NCBI GenBank assembly: GCA_963966185.1
Contig: CAWZYM010000135.1
Coordinates: 1-64,000 of the forward strand
Direction of reading: 5' to 3'
Length of the DNA stretch: 64,000 nucleotides
Origin: Rhabditoides inermis
Taxonomy: Eukaryota; Nematoda; Chromadorea; Rhabditida; Rhabditidae
In this document: one piece after another, positions 44,601-57,200 of the stretch
Position numbering within the stretch: position 1 is the first letter of the stretch
Layout of the letters: every line of letters starts with the position of its first letter
The notes under the pieces: generated by a model
What the model was told of the DNA's origin: nothing
Seen by the model: only the letters and a program-made list of their open reading frames with translations
Databases searched by the model: none
Program-made: the position numbers and the translations under genes

Positions 44601-45497
44601 AAGGGCGCATTGCTATCCATATATAGCAGCTCCTCCCTTGACAGGTTGGGTCTAGAATCGACTGTTTTAATGCGAAACTAACACGAAAAGTCAAGATTTA
44701 ATCAGACTGAACTATTTTAAAATATAGTATTTTGAATGCTCTTTCAAGTGGTAAAGATTTTATGTGGAAGGGCGCATTGCTATCCATATATAGCAGCTCC
44801 TCCCTTGATAGGTTGGGTCTAGAATCGACTGTTTTAATGCGAAACTAACACGAAAAGTCAAGATTTAATCAGACTGAACTATTTTAAAATATAGTAATTT
44901 GGATGCTCTTTCAAGTGGTAAAGATGATATGTGGAAGGGCGCCTTGATATCCGGTTGGGTCTGGAATCGACTGTTTTAATGCGAAACTAACACGAAAAGT
45001 CAAGATTTAATCAGACTGAACTATTTTGAAATATAGTATTTTGGATGCTCTATCAAATGGTAGTGATGATATGTGGAAGGGCGCCTTGATATCCATATAT
45101 AGAAGCTCCTCCCTTGACAGGTTGGGTCTGGAATCGACTGTTTTAATGCGAAACTAACACGAAAAGTCAAAATTTTATCAGACTGAACTATTTTGAAATA
45201 TAGTATTTTGGATGCTTTAACAAATGGTAGTGAAAGCAGCTCCTCCCTTGACAGGTTGGGTCTGGAATCGACTGTTTTAATGCGAAACTAACACGAAAAG
45301 TCAAGATTTAATCAGACTGAACTATTTTAAAATATAGTATTTTGAATGCTCTTTCAAGTGGTAAAGATGATATGTGGAAGGGCGCCTTGATATCCATATA
45401 TAGCAGCTCCTCCCTTGACAAGTTGGGTCTGGAATCGACTGTTTTAATGCGAAACTAACACGAAAAGTCAAGATTTAATCAGACTGAACTATTTTAA
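32644..45497. repeat. 167-bp satellite array, block 1
   Basis: Head-to-tail monomers of 167 bp, about 77 in number. Landmarks are GATATGTGGAAGGGCGC, CAGCTCCTCCCTTGACAG and ATCGACTGTTTTAATGCG. Neighbouring monomers differ by a few bases in recurring combinations. Two internally deleted forms occur: one of 142 bp (GATATCCGGTTGGG junction) and one of about 134 bp (GTGAAAGCAGC junction). They mark a higher-order repeat of 1,111 bp. No gene is present, and the minus-strand 80-aa frame near 34,411-34,653 is satellite. Confidence 0.95.
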
Positions 45498-45721
45498 AGT
45501 CCGACTAAACACAGATTCATGAGCTCTATTGCGAACCGATCTTGCATTCACTCTCGCTGTCTACATTCTGACCCATACCAAACGATCGATATTGCGTTTG
45601 TCGAGCGAGTCTTTTTCACTCAAAGAACGAAACCAACAAAAACAAAACAATTCAACACAAACATGACAATTGAAATGTTTATCGTAAGAAGAATGACAAC
45701 ATCATGTAATTAAATGTTTTA

Positions 45722-45844
45722 TCAGAACAATATTACGGGGAGTTTTTTGTGTTGGCGAAGCTTTCTGGGTGGATCGGGAACAGGTACGGGCACTTCCAGC
45801 CTCAGGCGTGGCACAGCTGCCACTCCGGGAGCAGCTCCGAGAAG
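45722..45844 (-). pseudogene. Terminal exon of a captured gene fragment
   Basis: On the minus strand a strong acceptor (ACGTTTTCAG) precedes a 40-codon frame, beginning LLGAAPGVAAV and ending in TGA at 45722-45724. Another exon-like frame at about 46018-45941 ends in a GTACG donor 96 bases upstream. The LLGAAPG start is reminiscent of the segment after the last helix of HNF4-type nuclear receptors, but this is weak. The gene is probably incomplete. Confidence 0.35.
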
Positions 45845-46230
45845 CTGAAAACGTATGTACTGCATAAAAAGAGCAGTTAGGAAACAAGCTATCATACCTG
45901 GGCAAGCGGCAACTACGACAACAGAACATCAGTATCGTACCTTCTCACGCTTGACGCTGCTCCTGGGGCGCGACGAGGACGAACTCGCAGTCGATGCCCT
46001 GCACCAGGCACGGCGCTTATCTAACAAGGATAGTCGTTTAGGTCACAGAAGCCGATAGTGACCAAACTGATATCAGAGATACCCTAGGAGGTCACTAGTC
46101 GAAAACCGTTTTCAAATCCACAGGACCGGCCATACGTTACGAGATATTTACGTTTCAAATTTTGGAGCTAAACCGTGTGAATTGCTTTTGCGGCCTGTCA
46201 CTCCATTCGCGCGCGCTGTGAAACAGCGGC

Positions 46231-46290
46231 GGTGGCCTAGTGGGTAGAGCGGCCGTCTGTCAAGCGGTAGGGTGTGGGTTCGCTCTCCGG
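46231..46290 (+). other. tRNA-like (Asp-GUC-type) sequence, left arm
   Basis: TGGCCTAGTGGGTAGAGC matches a Pol III A box and GGTTCGCTCTCC resembles a B box. The anticodon loop would be CTGTCAA, giving GUC (Asp). The T stem and acceptor stem do not pair well, so this is a tRNA-derived repeat head rather than a working tRNA. Confidence 0.5.
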
Positions 46291-46572
46291 ATATGCTTTT
46301 CATTTTGCCGATTCTTTCCGGACTTGTACTTCTGGTGACGATTGGGCAGTTGTTAGAAAACTTTTATCATATTTTTTTTCAAATCGAACGGTCATTTGTC
46401 TTGTTGAGGGCTCATTACAAAATGTTTGCGTTCTTTAAACTTCATTTTCGAAAAATAATTCGAAAAATATTACTGACGAAGGTTTCCACATGATCCCTTC
46501 ACCATGCGTGACTCCAACCATTAGAACAAAAAAGTACAAGTCTGGAGAGAATCGGCAAAATGAAAAGCATAA

Positions 46573-46632
46573 CCGGAGAGCGAACCCACACCCTGCCGCT
46601 TGACAGACGGCCGCTCTAACCACTAGGCCACC
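46573..46632 (-). other. tRNA-like (Asp-GUC-type) sequence, right arm
   Basis: The inverted partner of 46231-46290. On this strand the anticodon stem is a complete 5 bp (GCCGT/GCGGC) around CTGTCAA. The T stem is again degenerate. Confidence 0.5.
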
Positions 46633-47492
46633 TTCTCAGCTCGCGCGAATGAAGTGACAGGCCGCAAAAGCAATCCACACGGTTTAGCTTAGGGACCACA
46701 ACGTGAAGTGTAGAGTTTGTGTCGAAATCATGTAACATTTTCTGACTGGACGCGTTACTTGCTTTAATTAGCGTAGAACGATTCGCCCTTCCGCGCTGAT
46801 TCCAACGGTATTCGATTTATGGGAAAACGTGCCCCGTAAAGTATTGAAAATCGATAAAGAGTGATATGATGACGTCATATTTCTTTGATCTAGCCGCCAT
46901 TGCCCAAAATAAGTAATGAAAAATGGTGTCATAAGAGACGTATTTCATCGAGTACTGATTGATTACAATCAAACAAAGCGTAGTGCACTACTATTAGAAA
47001 CGAGTATATTCATAATTTAACTATTAATGACGTCATCAGTGCTTTGATCTAGCCGCCCTCTGTCGCACTTTCCCTGTGTGAGCGCGCGCTCGGGTGCGCG
47101 CGCGCCGCGCGAAATTAGAGCGCAATGTGAACGATTAACCCTATGAACATTATATATTTTCGAAATCAGCTTGAAACGATCTACATTATTATACAAACTG
47201 CTATACCACATCAAAACTTCTGAAATTCTCATTGTGGTCCCTAGTTTAGCTCCAAAATTTGAAACGTAAATATTTCGAAACGTATGGCCGGTCCTGTGGA
47301 TTTGAAAACGGTTTTCGACTAGTGACCTCCTAGGGTATCTCTGATTTCAGTTTGGTCACCATCAGCTTCTGTGACCTAAACGACACTCCTTGTAAATCAC
47401 AAAACGGAGGTTGTGCAATATGTATAACAACATGTATCCAGCCATACAAAAACATAACAAACGAAGTATATCATGTTAAAAACAAAACTCAC

Positions 47493-47600
47493 GTTGCTCT
47501 TCATGCGGAGGACGAGTTGGCCGAACCGCTCGGCTCGGTCTGCCGGCCGACGCTGCCCCGCGCACCTTCCGTGTGCTTCATTGACGCCGGCGAGTCACAA
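47493..47600 (-). pseudogene. Captured exon with nuclear-receptor-like motif
   Basis: Acceptor GAATTGCAG and donor GTGAGT delimit 108 bp. One frame reads ERFGQLVLRMKSN up to the donor, which resembles the ARFGxLLLxLP helix of nuclear receptor ligand-binding domains. That frame has a TGA at its second codon, and it is not in phase with the exon at 47731-47792. The fragment therefore looks broken, or the splice model is wrong. Confidence 0.3.
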
Positions 47601-47730
47601 CTGCAATTCATTTTGATTACATATACCAGTAAATATGCAGTACGTCATAAATAAAGCACATTGTCAAAATACAACAACGCTGGTGTTTCAACAACATCAG
47701 CTCATAGAAGATAATTCAACGCTTACGTAC

Positions 47731-47792
47731 CTGTTCACAATGTGACAATGATTCTTGATGACGAATAGGTAAAGTTTGTCCATGTGAAGCTC
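47731..47792 (-). pseudogene. Captured exon upstream of the nuclear-receptor-like exon
   Basis: A 62-bp exon lies between a strong acceptor (TTTTTTTCCAG) and donor GTACGTAAG, reading ELHMDKLYLFVIKNH. This is compatible with the helix just before the RFG motif of nuclear receptor domains, but it is too short to assign alone. Confidence 0.3.
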
Positions 47793-48241
47793 CTGGAAAA
47801 AAACACATTAAAACAAATAATGTATTCAAAAAGAACGATAGCGTAATAAACAAGAAAAAAACACAATTTCGTCGTTGCGCACCGATGAACTTAGGGCAAA
47901 ACGACGTTTATTCGATAGCATGATCATGACAAACAACACAAATATTATACATCATAAATAAACACAACAAAATACAACAAAATAAGGAAAAACGAACGAA
48001 CAATTGATTTGACAGCGGAACAGCTGATAGCGATACGCAGCGTGAGGTCAGACTGTCAGAGTATAGTCTCCTGGCACTGTGCCATAGTCTCCTGGACCTG
48101 TGCCAAGCGACTTTGAAGCCCTGAGGGCGTTTGAGTGAATTTTTTTCAAAGTAAAATTTGTGTACCGTTAAACTTATCGTGAATTTATCTATCTATTAGG
48201 CAAAACTATGATTTTTCCGTAAATCTCTGTTTACACGTACT

Positions 48242-51200
48242 TTAAAATATAGTATTTTGGATGCTCTATCAAATGGTAGTGATGATATGTGGAAGGGCGC
48301 CTTGATATCCATATATAGAAGCTCCTCCCTTGACAGGTCGGGTCTGGAATCGACTGTTTTAATGCGAAACTAACCCGAAAAGTCAAGATTTAATCAGACT
48401 GAACTATTTTAAAATATAGTATTTTGGATGCTCTTTCAAGTGGTAAAGATTTTATGTGGAAGGGCGCATTGCTATCCATATATAGCAGCTCCTCCCTTGA
48501 CAGGTTGGGTCTAGAATCGACTGTTTTAATGCGAAACTAACACGAAAAGTCAAGATTTAATCAGACTGAACTATTTTAAAATATAGTATTTTGAATGCTC
48601 TTTCAAGTGGTAAAGATTTTATGTGGAAGGGCGCATTGCTATCCATATATAGCAGCTCCTCCCTTGATAGGTTGGGTCTAGAATCGACTGTTTTAATGCG
48701 AAACTAACACGAAAAGTCAAGATTTAATCAGACTGAACTATTTTAAAATATAGTAATTTGGATTCTCTTTCAAGTGGTAAAGATGATATGTGGAAGGGCG
48801 CCTTGATATCCGGTTGGGTCTGGAATCGACTGTTTTAATGCGAAACTAACACGAAAAGTCAAGATTTAATCAGACTGAACTATTTTGAAATATAGTATTT
48901 TGGATGCTCTATCAAATGGTAGTGATGATATGTGGAAGGGCGCCTTGATATCCATATATAGAAGCTCCTCCCTTGACAGGTTGGGTCTGGAATCGACTGT
49001 TTTAATGCGAAACTAACACGAAAAGTCAAAATTTAATCAGACTGAACTATTTTGAAATATAGTATTTTGGATGCTCTATCAAATGGTAGTGATGATATGT
49101 GGAAGGGCGCCTTGATGTCCATATATAGCAGCTCCTCCCTTGACAGGTTGGGTCTGGAATCGACTGTTTTAACGCGAAACTAACACGAAAAGTCAAGATT
49201 TAATCAGACTGAACTATTTTGAAATATAGTATTTTGGATGCTTTATCAAATGGTAGTGATGATATGTGGAAGGGCGCTTTGATATCCATATATAGCAGCT
49301 CCTCCCTTGACAGGTTGGGTCTGGAATCGACTGTTTTAATGCGAAACTAACCCGAAAAGTCAAGATTTAATCAGACTAAACTATTTTAAAATATAGTATT
49401 TTGGATGCTCTTTCAAGTGGTAAAGATGATATGTGGAAGGGCGCCTTGATGTCCATATATAGCAGCTCCTCCCTTGACAGGTTGGGTCTGGAATCGACTG
49501 TTTTAATGCGAAACTAACACGAAAAGTCAAGATTTAATCAGACTGAACTATTTTGAAATATAGTATTTTGGATGCTTTATCAAATGGTAGTGATGATATG
49601 TGGAAGGGCGCTTTGATATCCATATATAGCAGCTCCTCCCTTGACAGGTTGGGTCTGGAATCGACTGTTTTAATGCGAAACTAACCCGAAAAGTCAAGAT
49701 TTAATCAGACTGAACTATTTTGAAATATAGTATTTTGGATGCTTTATCAAATGGTAGTGATGATATGTGGAAGGGCGCTTTGATATCCATATATAGCAGC
49801 TCCTCCCTTGACAGGTTGGGTCTGGAATCGACTGTTTTAATGCGAAACTAACCCGAAAAGTCAAGATTTAATCAGACTAAACTATTTTAAAATATAGTAT
49901 TTTGGATGCTCTATCAAATGGTAGTGATGATATGTGGAAGGGCGCCTTGATATCCATATATAGAAGCTCCTCCCTTGACAGGTTGGATCTGGAATCGACT
50001 GTTTTAATGCGAAACTAACACGAAAAGTCAAGATTTAATCAGATTGAACTATTTTAAAATATAGTATTTTGGATGCTCTATCAAATGGTAGTGATGATAT
50101 GTGGAAGGGCGCCTTGATATCCATATATAGAAGCTCCTCCCTTGACAGGTTGGATCTGGAATCGACTGTTTTAATGCGAAACTAACACGAAAAGTCAAGA
50201 TTTAATCAGACTAAACTATTTTAAAATATAGTATTTTGGATGCTCTTTCAAGTGGTAAGGATGATATGTGGAAGGGCGCATTGATATCCATATATAGCAG
50301 CTCCTCCCTTGACAGGTTGGGTCTGGAATCGACTGTTTTAATGCGAAACTAACACGAAAAGTCAAGATTTAATCAGACTGAACTATTTTGAAATATAGTA
50401 TTTTGGATGCTCTATCAAATGGTAGTGATGATATGTGGAAGGGCGCCTTGATGTCCATATATAGCAGCTCCTCCCTTGACAGGTTGGGTCTGGAATCGAC
50501 TGTTTTAATGCGAAACTAACGCGAAAAGTCAAGATTTAATCAGACTGAACTATTTTAAAATACAGTATTTTGGATGCTCTTTCAAGTGGTAAAGATGATA
50601 TGTGGAAGGGCGCATTGCTATCCATATATAGCAGCTCCTCCCTTGACAGGTTGGGTCTAGAATCGACTGTTTTAATGCGAAACTAACACGAAAAGTCAAG
50701 ATTTAATCAGACTGAACTATTTCAAAATATAGTATTTTGGATGCTCTTTCAAGTGGTAAAGATGATATGTGGAAGGGCGCCTTGATATCCATATGAAGCA
50801 GCTCCTCCCTTGACAGGTTGGGTCTGGAATCGACTGTTTTAATGCGAAACTAACACGAAAAGTCAAGATTTAATCAGACTGAACTATTTTAAAACATAGT
50901 ATTTTGGATGCTCTTTCAAGTGGTAAAGATGATATGTGGAAGGGCGCTTTGATATCCATATATAGCAGCTCCTCCCTTGACAGGTTGGATCTGGAATCGA
51001 CTGTTTTAATGCGAAACTAACACGAAAAGTCAAGATTTAATCAGACTGAACTATTTTAAATTATAGTATTTTGGATGCTCTTTCAAGTGGTAAAGATTAT
51101 ATGTGGAAGGGCGCATTGCTATCCATATATAGCAGCTCCTCCCTTGACAGGTTGGGTCTAGAATCGACTGTTTTAATGCGAAACTAACACGAAAAGTCAA

Positions 51201-54200
51201 GATTTAATCAGACTGAACTATTTTAAAATATAGCATTTTGGATGCTCTTTCAAGTGGTAAAGATTATATGTGGAAGGGCGCATTGCTATCCATATATAGC
51301 AGCTCCTCCCTTGACAGGTTGGGTCTAGAATCGACTGTTTTAATGCGAAACTAACACGAAAAGTCAAGATTTAATCAGACTGAACTATTTTAAAATTCAG
51401 TATTTTGGATGCTCTTTCAAGTGGTAAAGATGATATGTGGAAGGGCGCCTTGATATCCATACATATATAGCAGCTCCTCCCTTGACAGGTTGGGTCTGGA
51501 ATCGACTGTTTTAATGCGAAACTAACACGAAAACTCAAGATTTAATCATCTTGAACTTTTTTTAAATATAGTATTTTGGATGCTCTATCAAGTGGTAGTG
51601 ATGATATGTGGAAGGGCGCTTTGATATCCATATATAGCAGCTCCTCCCTTGACAGGTTGGATCTGGAATCGACTGTTTTAATGCGAAACTAACACGAAAA
51701 GTCAAGATTTAATCAGACTGAACTATTTTAAATTATAGTATTTTGGATGCTCTTTCAAGTGGTAAAGATTATATGTGGAAGGGCGCATTGATATCCATAT
51801 ATAGCAGCTCCTCCCTTGACAGGTTGGGTCTGGAATCGACTGTTTTAATGCGAAACTAACACGAAAAGTCAAGATTTAATCAGACTGAACTATTTTGAAA
51901 TATAGTATTTTGGATGCTCTATCAAATGGTAGTGATGATATGTGGAAGGGCGCCTTGATGTCCATATATAGCAGCTCCTCCCTTGACAGGTTGGGTCTGG
52001 AATCGACTGTTTTAATGCGAAACTAACGCGAAAAGTCAAGATTTAATCAGACTGAACTATTTTAAAATACAGTATTTTGGATGCTCTTTCAAGTGGTAAA
52101 GATGATATGTGGAAGGGCGCATTGCTATCCATATATAGCAGCTCCTCCCTTGACAGGTTGGGTCTAGAATCGACTGTTTTAATGCGAAACTAACACGAAA
52201 AGTCAAGATTTAATCAGACTGAACTATTTCAAAATATAGTATTTTGGATGCTCTTTCAAGTGGTAAAGATGATATGTGGAAGGGCGCCTTGATATCCATA
52301 TGAAGCAGCTCCTCCCTTGACAGGTTGGGTCTGGAATCGACTGTTTTAATGCGAAACTAACACGAAAAGTCAAGATTTAATCAGACTGAACTATTTTAAA
52401 ACATAGTATTTTGGATGCTCTTTCAAGTGGTAAAGATGATATGTGGAAGGGCGCTTTGATATCCATATATAGCAGCTCCTCCCTTGACAGGTTGGATCTG
52501 GAATCGACTGTTTTAATGCGAAACTAACACGAAAAGTCAAGATTTAATCAGACTGAACTATTTTAAATTATAGTATTTTGGATGCTCTTTCAAGTGGTAA
52601 AGATTATATGTGGAAGGGCGCATTGCTATCCATATATAGCAGCTCCTCCCTTGACAGGTTGGGTCTAGAAACGACTGTTTTAATGCGAAACTAACACGAA
52701 AAGTCAAGATTTAATCAGACTGAACTATTTTAAAATATAGCATTTTGGATGCTCTTTCAAGTGGTAAAGATTATATGTGGAAGGGCGCATTGCTATCCAT
52801 ATATAGCAGCTCCTCCCTTGACAGGTTGGGTCTAGAATCGACTGTTTTAATGCGAAACTAACACGAAAAGTCAAGATTTAATCAGACTGAACTATTTTAA
52901 AATTCAGTATTTTGGATGCTCTTTCAAGTGGTAAAGATGATATGTGGAAGGGCGCCTTGATATCCATACATATATAGCAGCTCCTCCCTTGACAGGTTGG
53001 GTCTGGAATCGACTGTTTTAATGCGAAACTAACACGAAAACTCAAGATTTAATCATCTTGAACTTTTTTTAAATATAGTATTTTGGATGCTCTATCAAGT
53101 GGTAGTGATGATATGTGGAAGGGCGCTTTGATATCCATATATAGCAGCTCCTCCCTTGACAGGTTGGATCTGGAATCGACTGTTTTAATGCGAAACTAAC
53201 ACGAAAAGTCAAGATTTAATCAGACTGAACTATTTTAAATTATAGTATTTTGGATGCTCTTTCAAGTGGTAAAGATTATATGTGGAAGGGCGCATTGCTA
53301 TCCATATATAGCAGCTCCTCCCTTGACAGGTTGGGTCTAGAATCGACTGTTTTAATGCGAAACTAACACGAAAAGTCAAGATTTAATCAGACTGAACTAT
53401 TTTAAAATATAGTATTTTGGATGCTCTTTCAAGTGGTAAAGATTATATGTGGAAGGGCGCATTGCTATCCATATATAGCAGCTCCTCCCTTGACAGGTTG
53501 GGTCTAGAATCGACTGTTTTAATGCGAAACTAACACGAAAAGTCAAGATTTAATCAGACTGAACTATTTTAAAATTCAGTATTTTGGATGCTCTTTCAAG
53601 TGGTAAAGATGATATGTGGAAGGGCGCCTTGATATCCATATATAGCAGCTCCTCCCTTGACAGGTTGGGTCTGGAATCGACTGTTTTAATGCGAAACTAA
53701 CACGAAAAGTCAAGATTTAATCCGACTGAACTATTTTGAAATATAGTATTTTGGATGCTCTATCAAATGGTAGTGATGATATGTGGAAGGGCGCTTTGAT
53801 ATCCATATATAGCAGCTCCTCCCTTGACAGGTTGGATCTGGAATCGACTGTTTTAATGCGAAACTAACGCGAAAAGTCAAGATTTAATCAGACTGAACTA
53901 TTTTAAAATATAGTATTTTGGATGCTCTTTCAAGTGGTAAAGATGATATGTGGAAGGGCGCATTGCTATCCATATATAGCAGCTCCTCCCTTGACAGGTT
54001 GGGTCTAGAATCGACTGTTTTAATGCGAAACTAACACGAAAAGTCAAGATTTAATCAGACTGAACTATTTCAAAATATAGTATTTTGGATGCTCTTTCAA
54101 GTGGTAAAGATGATATGTGGAAGGGCGCCTTGATATCCATATGAAGCAGCTCCTCCCTTGACAGGTTGGGTCTGGAATCGACTGTTTTAATGCGAAACTA

Positions 54201-57200
54201 ACACGAAAAGTCAAGATTTAATCAGACTGAACTATTTTAAAAAAAATAGTATTTTGGATGCTCTTTCAAGTGGTAAAGATGATATGTGGAAGGGCGCCTT
54301 GATATCCATATGAAGCAGCTCCTCCCTTGACAGGTTGGGTCTGGAATCGACTGTTTTAATGCGAAACTAACACGAAAAGTCAAGATTTAATCAGACTGAA
54401 CTATTTTAAAATATAGTATTTTGGATGCTCTATCAAATGGTAGTGATGATACATATGTGGAAGGGCGCCTTGATATCCATATATAGCAGCTCCTCCCTTG
54501 ACAGGTTGGGTCTGGAATCGACTGTTTTAATGCGAAACTAACACGAAAACTCAAGATTTAATCATCTTGAACTTTTTTTAAATATAGTATTTTGGATGCT
54601 CTATCAAATGGTAGTGATGATATGTGGAAGGGCGCTTTGATATCCATATATAGCAGCTCCTCCCTTGACAGGTTGGATCTGGAATCGACTGTTTTAATGC
54701 GAAACTAACACGAAAAGTCAAGATTTAATCAGACTGAACTATTTTAAATTATAGTATTTTGGATGCTCTTTCAAGTGGTAAAAATTATATGTGGAAGGGC
54801 GCATTGCTATCCATATATAGCAGCTCCTCCCTTGACCGGTTGGGTCTAGAATCGACTGTTTTAATGCGAAACTAACACGAAAAGTCAAGATTTAATCAGA
54901 CTGAACTATTTTAAAATATAGTATTTTGGATGCTCTTTCAAGTGGTAAAGATTATATGTGGAAGGGCGCATTGCTATCCATATATAGCAGCTCCTCCCTT
55001 GACAGGTTGGGTCTAGAATCGACTGTTTTAATGCGAAACTAACACGAAAAGTCAAGATTTAATCAGACTGAACTATTTTAAAATTCAGTATTTTGGATGC
55101 TCTTTCAAGTGGTAAAGATGATATGTGGAAGGGCGCCTTGATATCCATATATAGCAGCTCCTCCCTTGACAGGTTGGGTCTGGAATCGACTGTTTTAATG
55201 CGAAACTAACACGAAAACTCAAGATTTAATCATCTTGAACTTTTTTTAAATATAGTATTTTGGATGCTCTATCAAGTGGTAGTGATGATATGTGGAAGGG
55301 CGCTTTGATATCCATATATAGCAGCTCCTCCCTTGACAGGTTGGATCTGGAATCGACTGTTTTAATGCGAAACTAACACGAAAAGTCAAGATTTAATCAG
55401 ACTGAACTATTTTAAAATTTAGTATTTTGGATGCTCTTTCAAGTGGTAAAGATTATATGTAGAAGGGCGCATTGCTATCCATATATAGCAGCTCCTCCCT
55501 TGACAGGTTGGGTCTAGAATCGACTGTTTTAATGCGAAACTAACACGAAAAGTCAAGATTTAATCAGACTGAACTATTTTAAAAATCAGTATTTTGGATG
55601 CTCTTTCAAGTGGTAAAGATGATATGTGGAAGGGCGCCTTGATATCCATATATAGCAGCTCCTCCCTTGACAGGTTGGGTCTGGAATCGACTGTTTTAAT
55701 GCGAAACTAACACGAAAAGTCAAGATTTAATCCGACTGAACTATTTTGAAATATAGTATTTTGGATGCTCTATCAAATGGTAATGATGATATGTGGAAGG
55801 GCGCTTTGATATCCATATATAGCAGCTCCTCCCTTGACAGGTTGGATCTGGAATCGACTGTTTTAATGCGAAACTAACACGAAAAGTCAAGATTTAATCA
55901 GACTGAACTATTTTAAAATTTAGTATTTTGGATGCTCTTTCAAGTGGTAAAGATGATATGTGGAAGGGCGCCTTGATATCTATATATAGCAGCTCCTCCC
56001 TTGACAGGTTGGGTCTGGAATCGACTGTTTTAATGCGAAACTAACACGAAAAGTCAAGATTTAATCAGACTGAACTATTTTTGAAATATAGTATTTTGGA
56101 TGCTCTATCAAATGGTAGTGATGATATGTGGAAGGGCGCCTTGATGTCCATATATAGCAGCTCCTCCCTTGACAGGTTGGGTCTGGAATCGACTGTTTTA
56201 ATGCGAAACTAACACGAAAAGTCAAGATTTAATCAGACTGAACTATTTTGAAATATAGTATTTTGGATGCTTTATCAAATGGTAGTGATGATATGTGGAA
56301 GGGCGCTTTGATATCCATATATAGCAGCTCCTCCCTTGACAGGTTGGGTCTGGAATCGACTGTTTTAATGCGAAACTAACCCGAAAAGTCAAGATTTAAT
56401 CAGACTAAACTATTTTAAAATATAGTATTTTGGATGCTCTTTCAAGTGGTGAAGATGATATGTGGAAGGGCGCCTTGATATCCATATATAGCAGCTCCTC
56501 CCTTGACAGGTTGGGTCTGGAATCGACTGTTTTAATGCGAAACTAACACGAAAAGTCAAGATTTAATCAGACTAAACTATTTTAAAATATAGTATTTTGG
56601 ATGCTCTATCAAATGGTAGTGATGATATGTGGAAGGGCGCCTTGATATCCATATATAGAAGCTCCTCCCTTGACAGGTTGGATCTGGAATCGACTGTTTT
56701 AATGCGAAACTAACACGAAAAGTCAAGATTTAATCAGATTGAACTATTTTAAAACATAGTATTTTGGATGCTCTATCAAATGGTAGTGATGATATGTGGA
56801 AGGGCGCCTTGATATCCATATATAGAAGCTCCTCCCTTGACAGGTTGGATCTGGAATCGACTGTTTTAATGCGAAACTAACACGAAAAGTCAAGATTTAA
56901 TCAGACTAAACTATTTTAAAATATAGTATTTTGGATGCTCTTTCAAGTGGTAAAGATGATATGTGGAAGGGCGCCTTGATATCCATATATAGCAGCTCCT
57001 CCCTTGACAGGTTGGGTCTGGAATCGACTGTTTTAATGCGAAACTAACACGAAAAGTCAAGATTTAATCAGACTGAACTATTTTGAAATATAGTATTTTG
57101 GATGCTCTATCAAATGGTAGTGATGATATGTGGAAGGGCGCCTTGATGTCCATATATAGCAGCTCCTCCCTTGACAGGTTGGGTCTGGAATCGACTGTTT

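Larger units (their letters stand above)
46024..47393. mobile_element. Nested foldback element
   Basis: Arms of about 150 bp at 46024-46173 and 47244-47393 are inverted copies, sharing GTCGTTTAGGTCACAGAAGC, ACCCTAGGAGGTCACTAGTC and TTTTGGAGCTAAAC. Inside, a second inverted repeat (46167-46337 and 46530-46688) carries tRNA-like arms, apparently inserted into the outer one. GGGACCACAA at about 46691 pairs with TTGTGGTCCC at about 47232. TGACGTCA palindromes followed by CTTTGATCTAGCCGCC occur twice (about 46870 and 47028). There is no coding capacity. Confidence 0.75.
45498..48241. mobile_element. TTAA-flanked non-autonomous DNA transposon carrying gene fragments
   Basis: The satellite is interrupted between TTAA at 45494-45497 and TTAA at 48242-48245. 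The ends form an imperfect terminal inverted repeat: AGTCCGACTAAACACAGATT and, reversed, AGTACGTGTAAACAGAGATT (16 of 20 match). Removing the element plus one TTAA (2,748 bp) restores the satellite and its 1,111-bp higher-order spacing exactly (44948 to 48807). TTAA duplication suggests a piggyBac-like or similar family. No transposase frame is present. It contains spliced exons on the minus strand and a nested foldback. Two near-identical units, TAGTCTCCTGGCACTGTGCC and a relative, lie at about 48063-48106. Confidence 0.85.

Noticed and set aside
45519..45713. 64-codon plus-strand frame at the transposon left end
   Set aside because: No similarity recognised, no splice or start support, and it runs from near the terminal repeat.
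46231..46632. Functional tRNA-Asp genes
   Set aside because: The T stem and acceptor stem do not pair properly; these are arms of a repeat.
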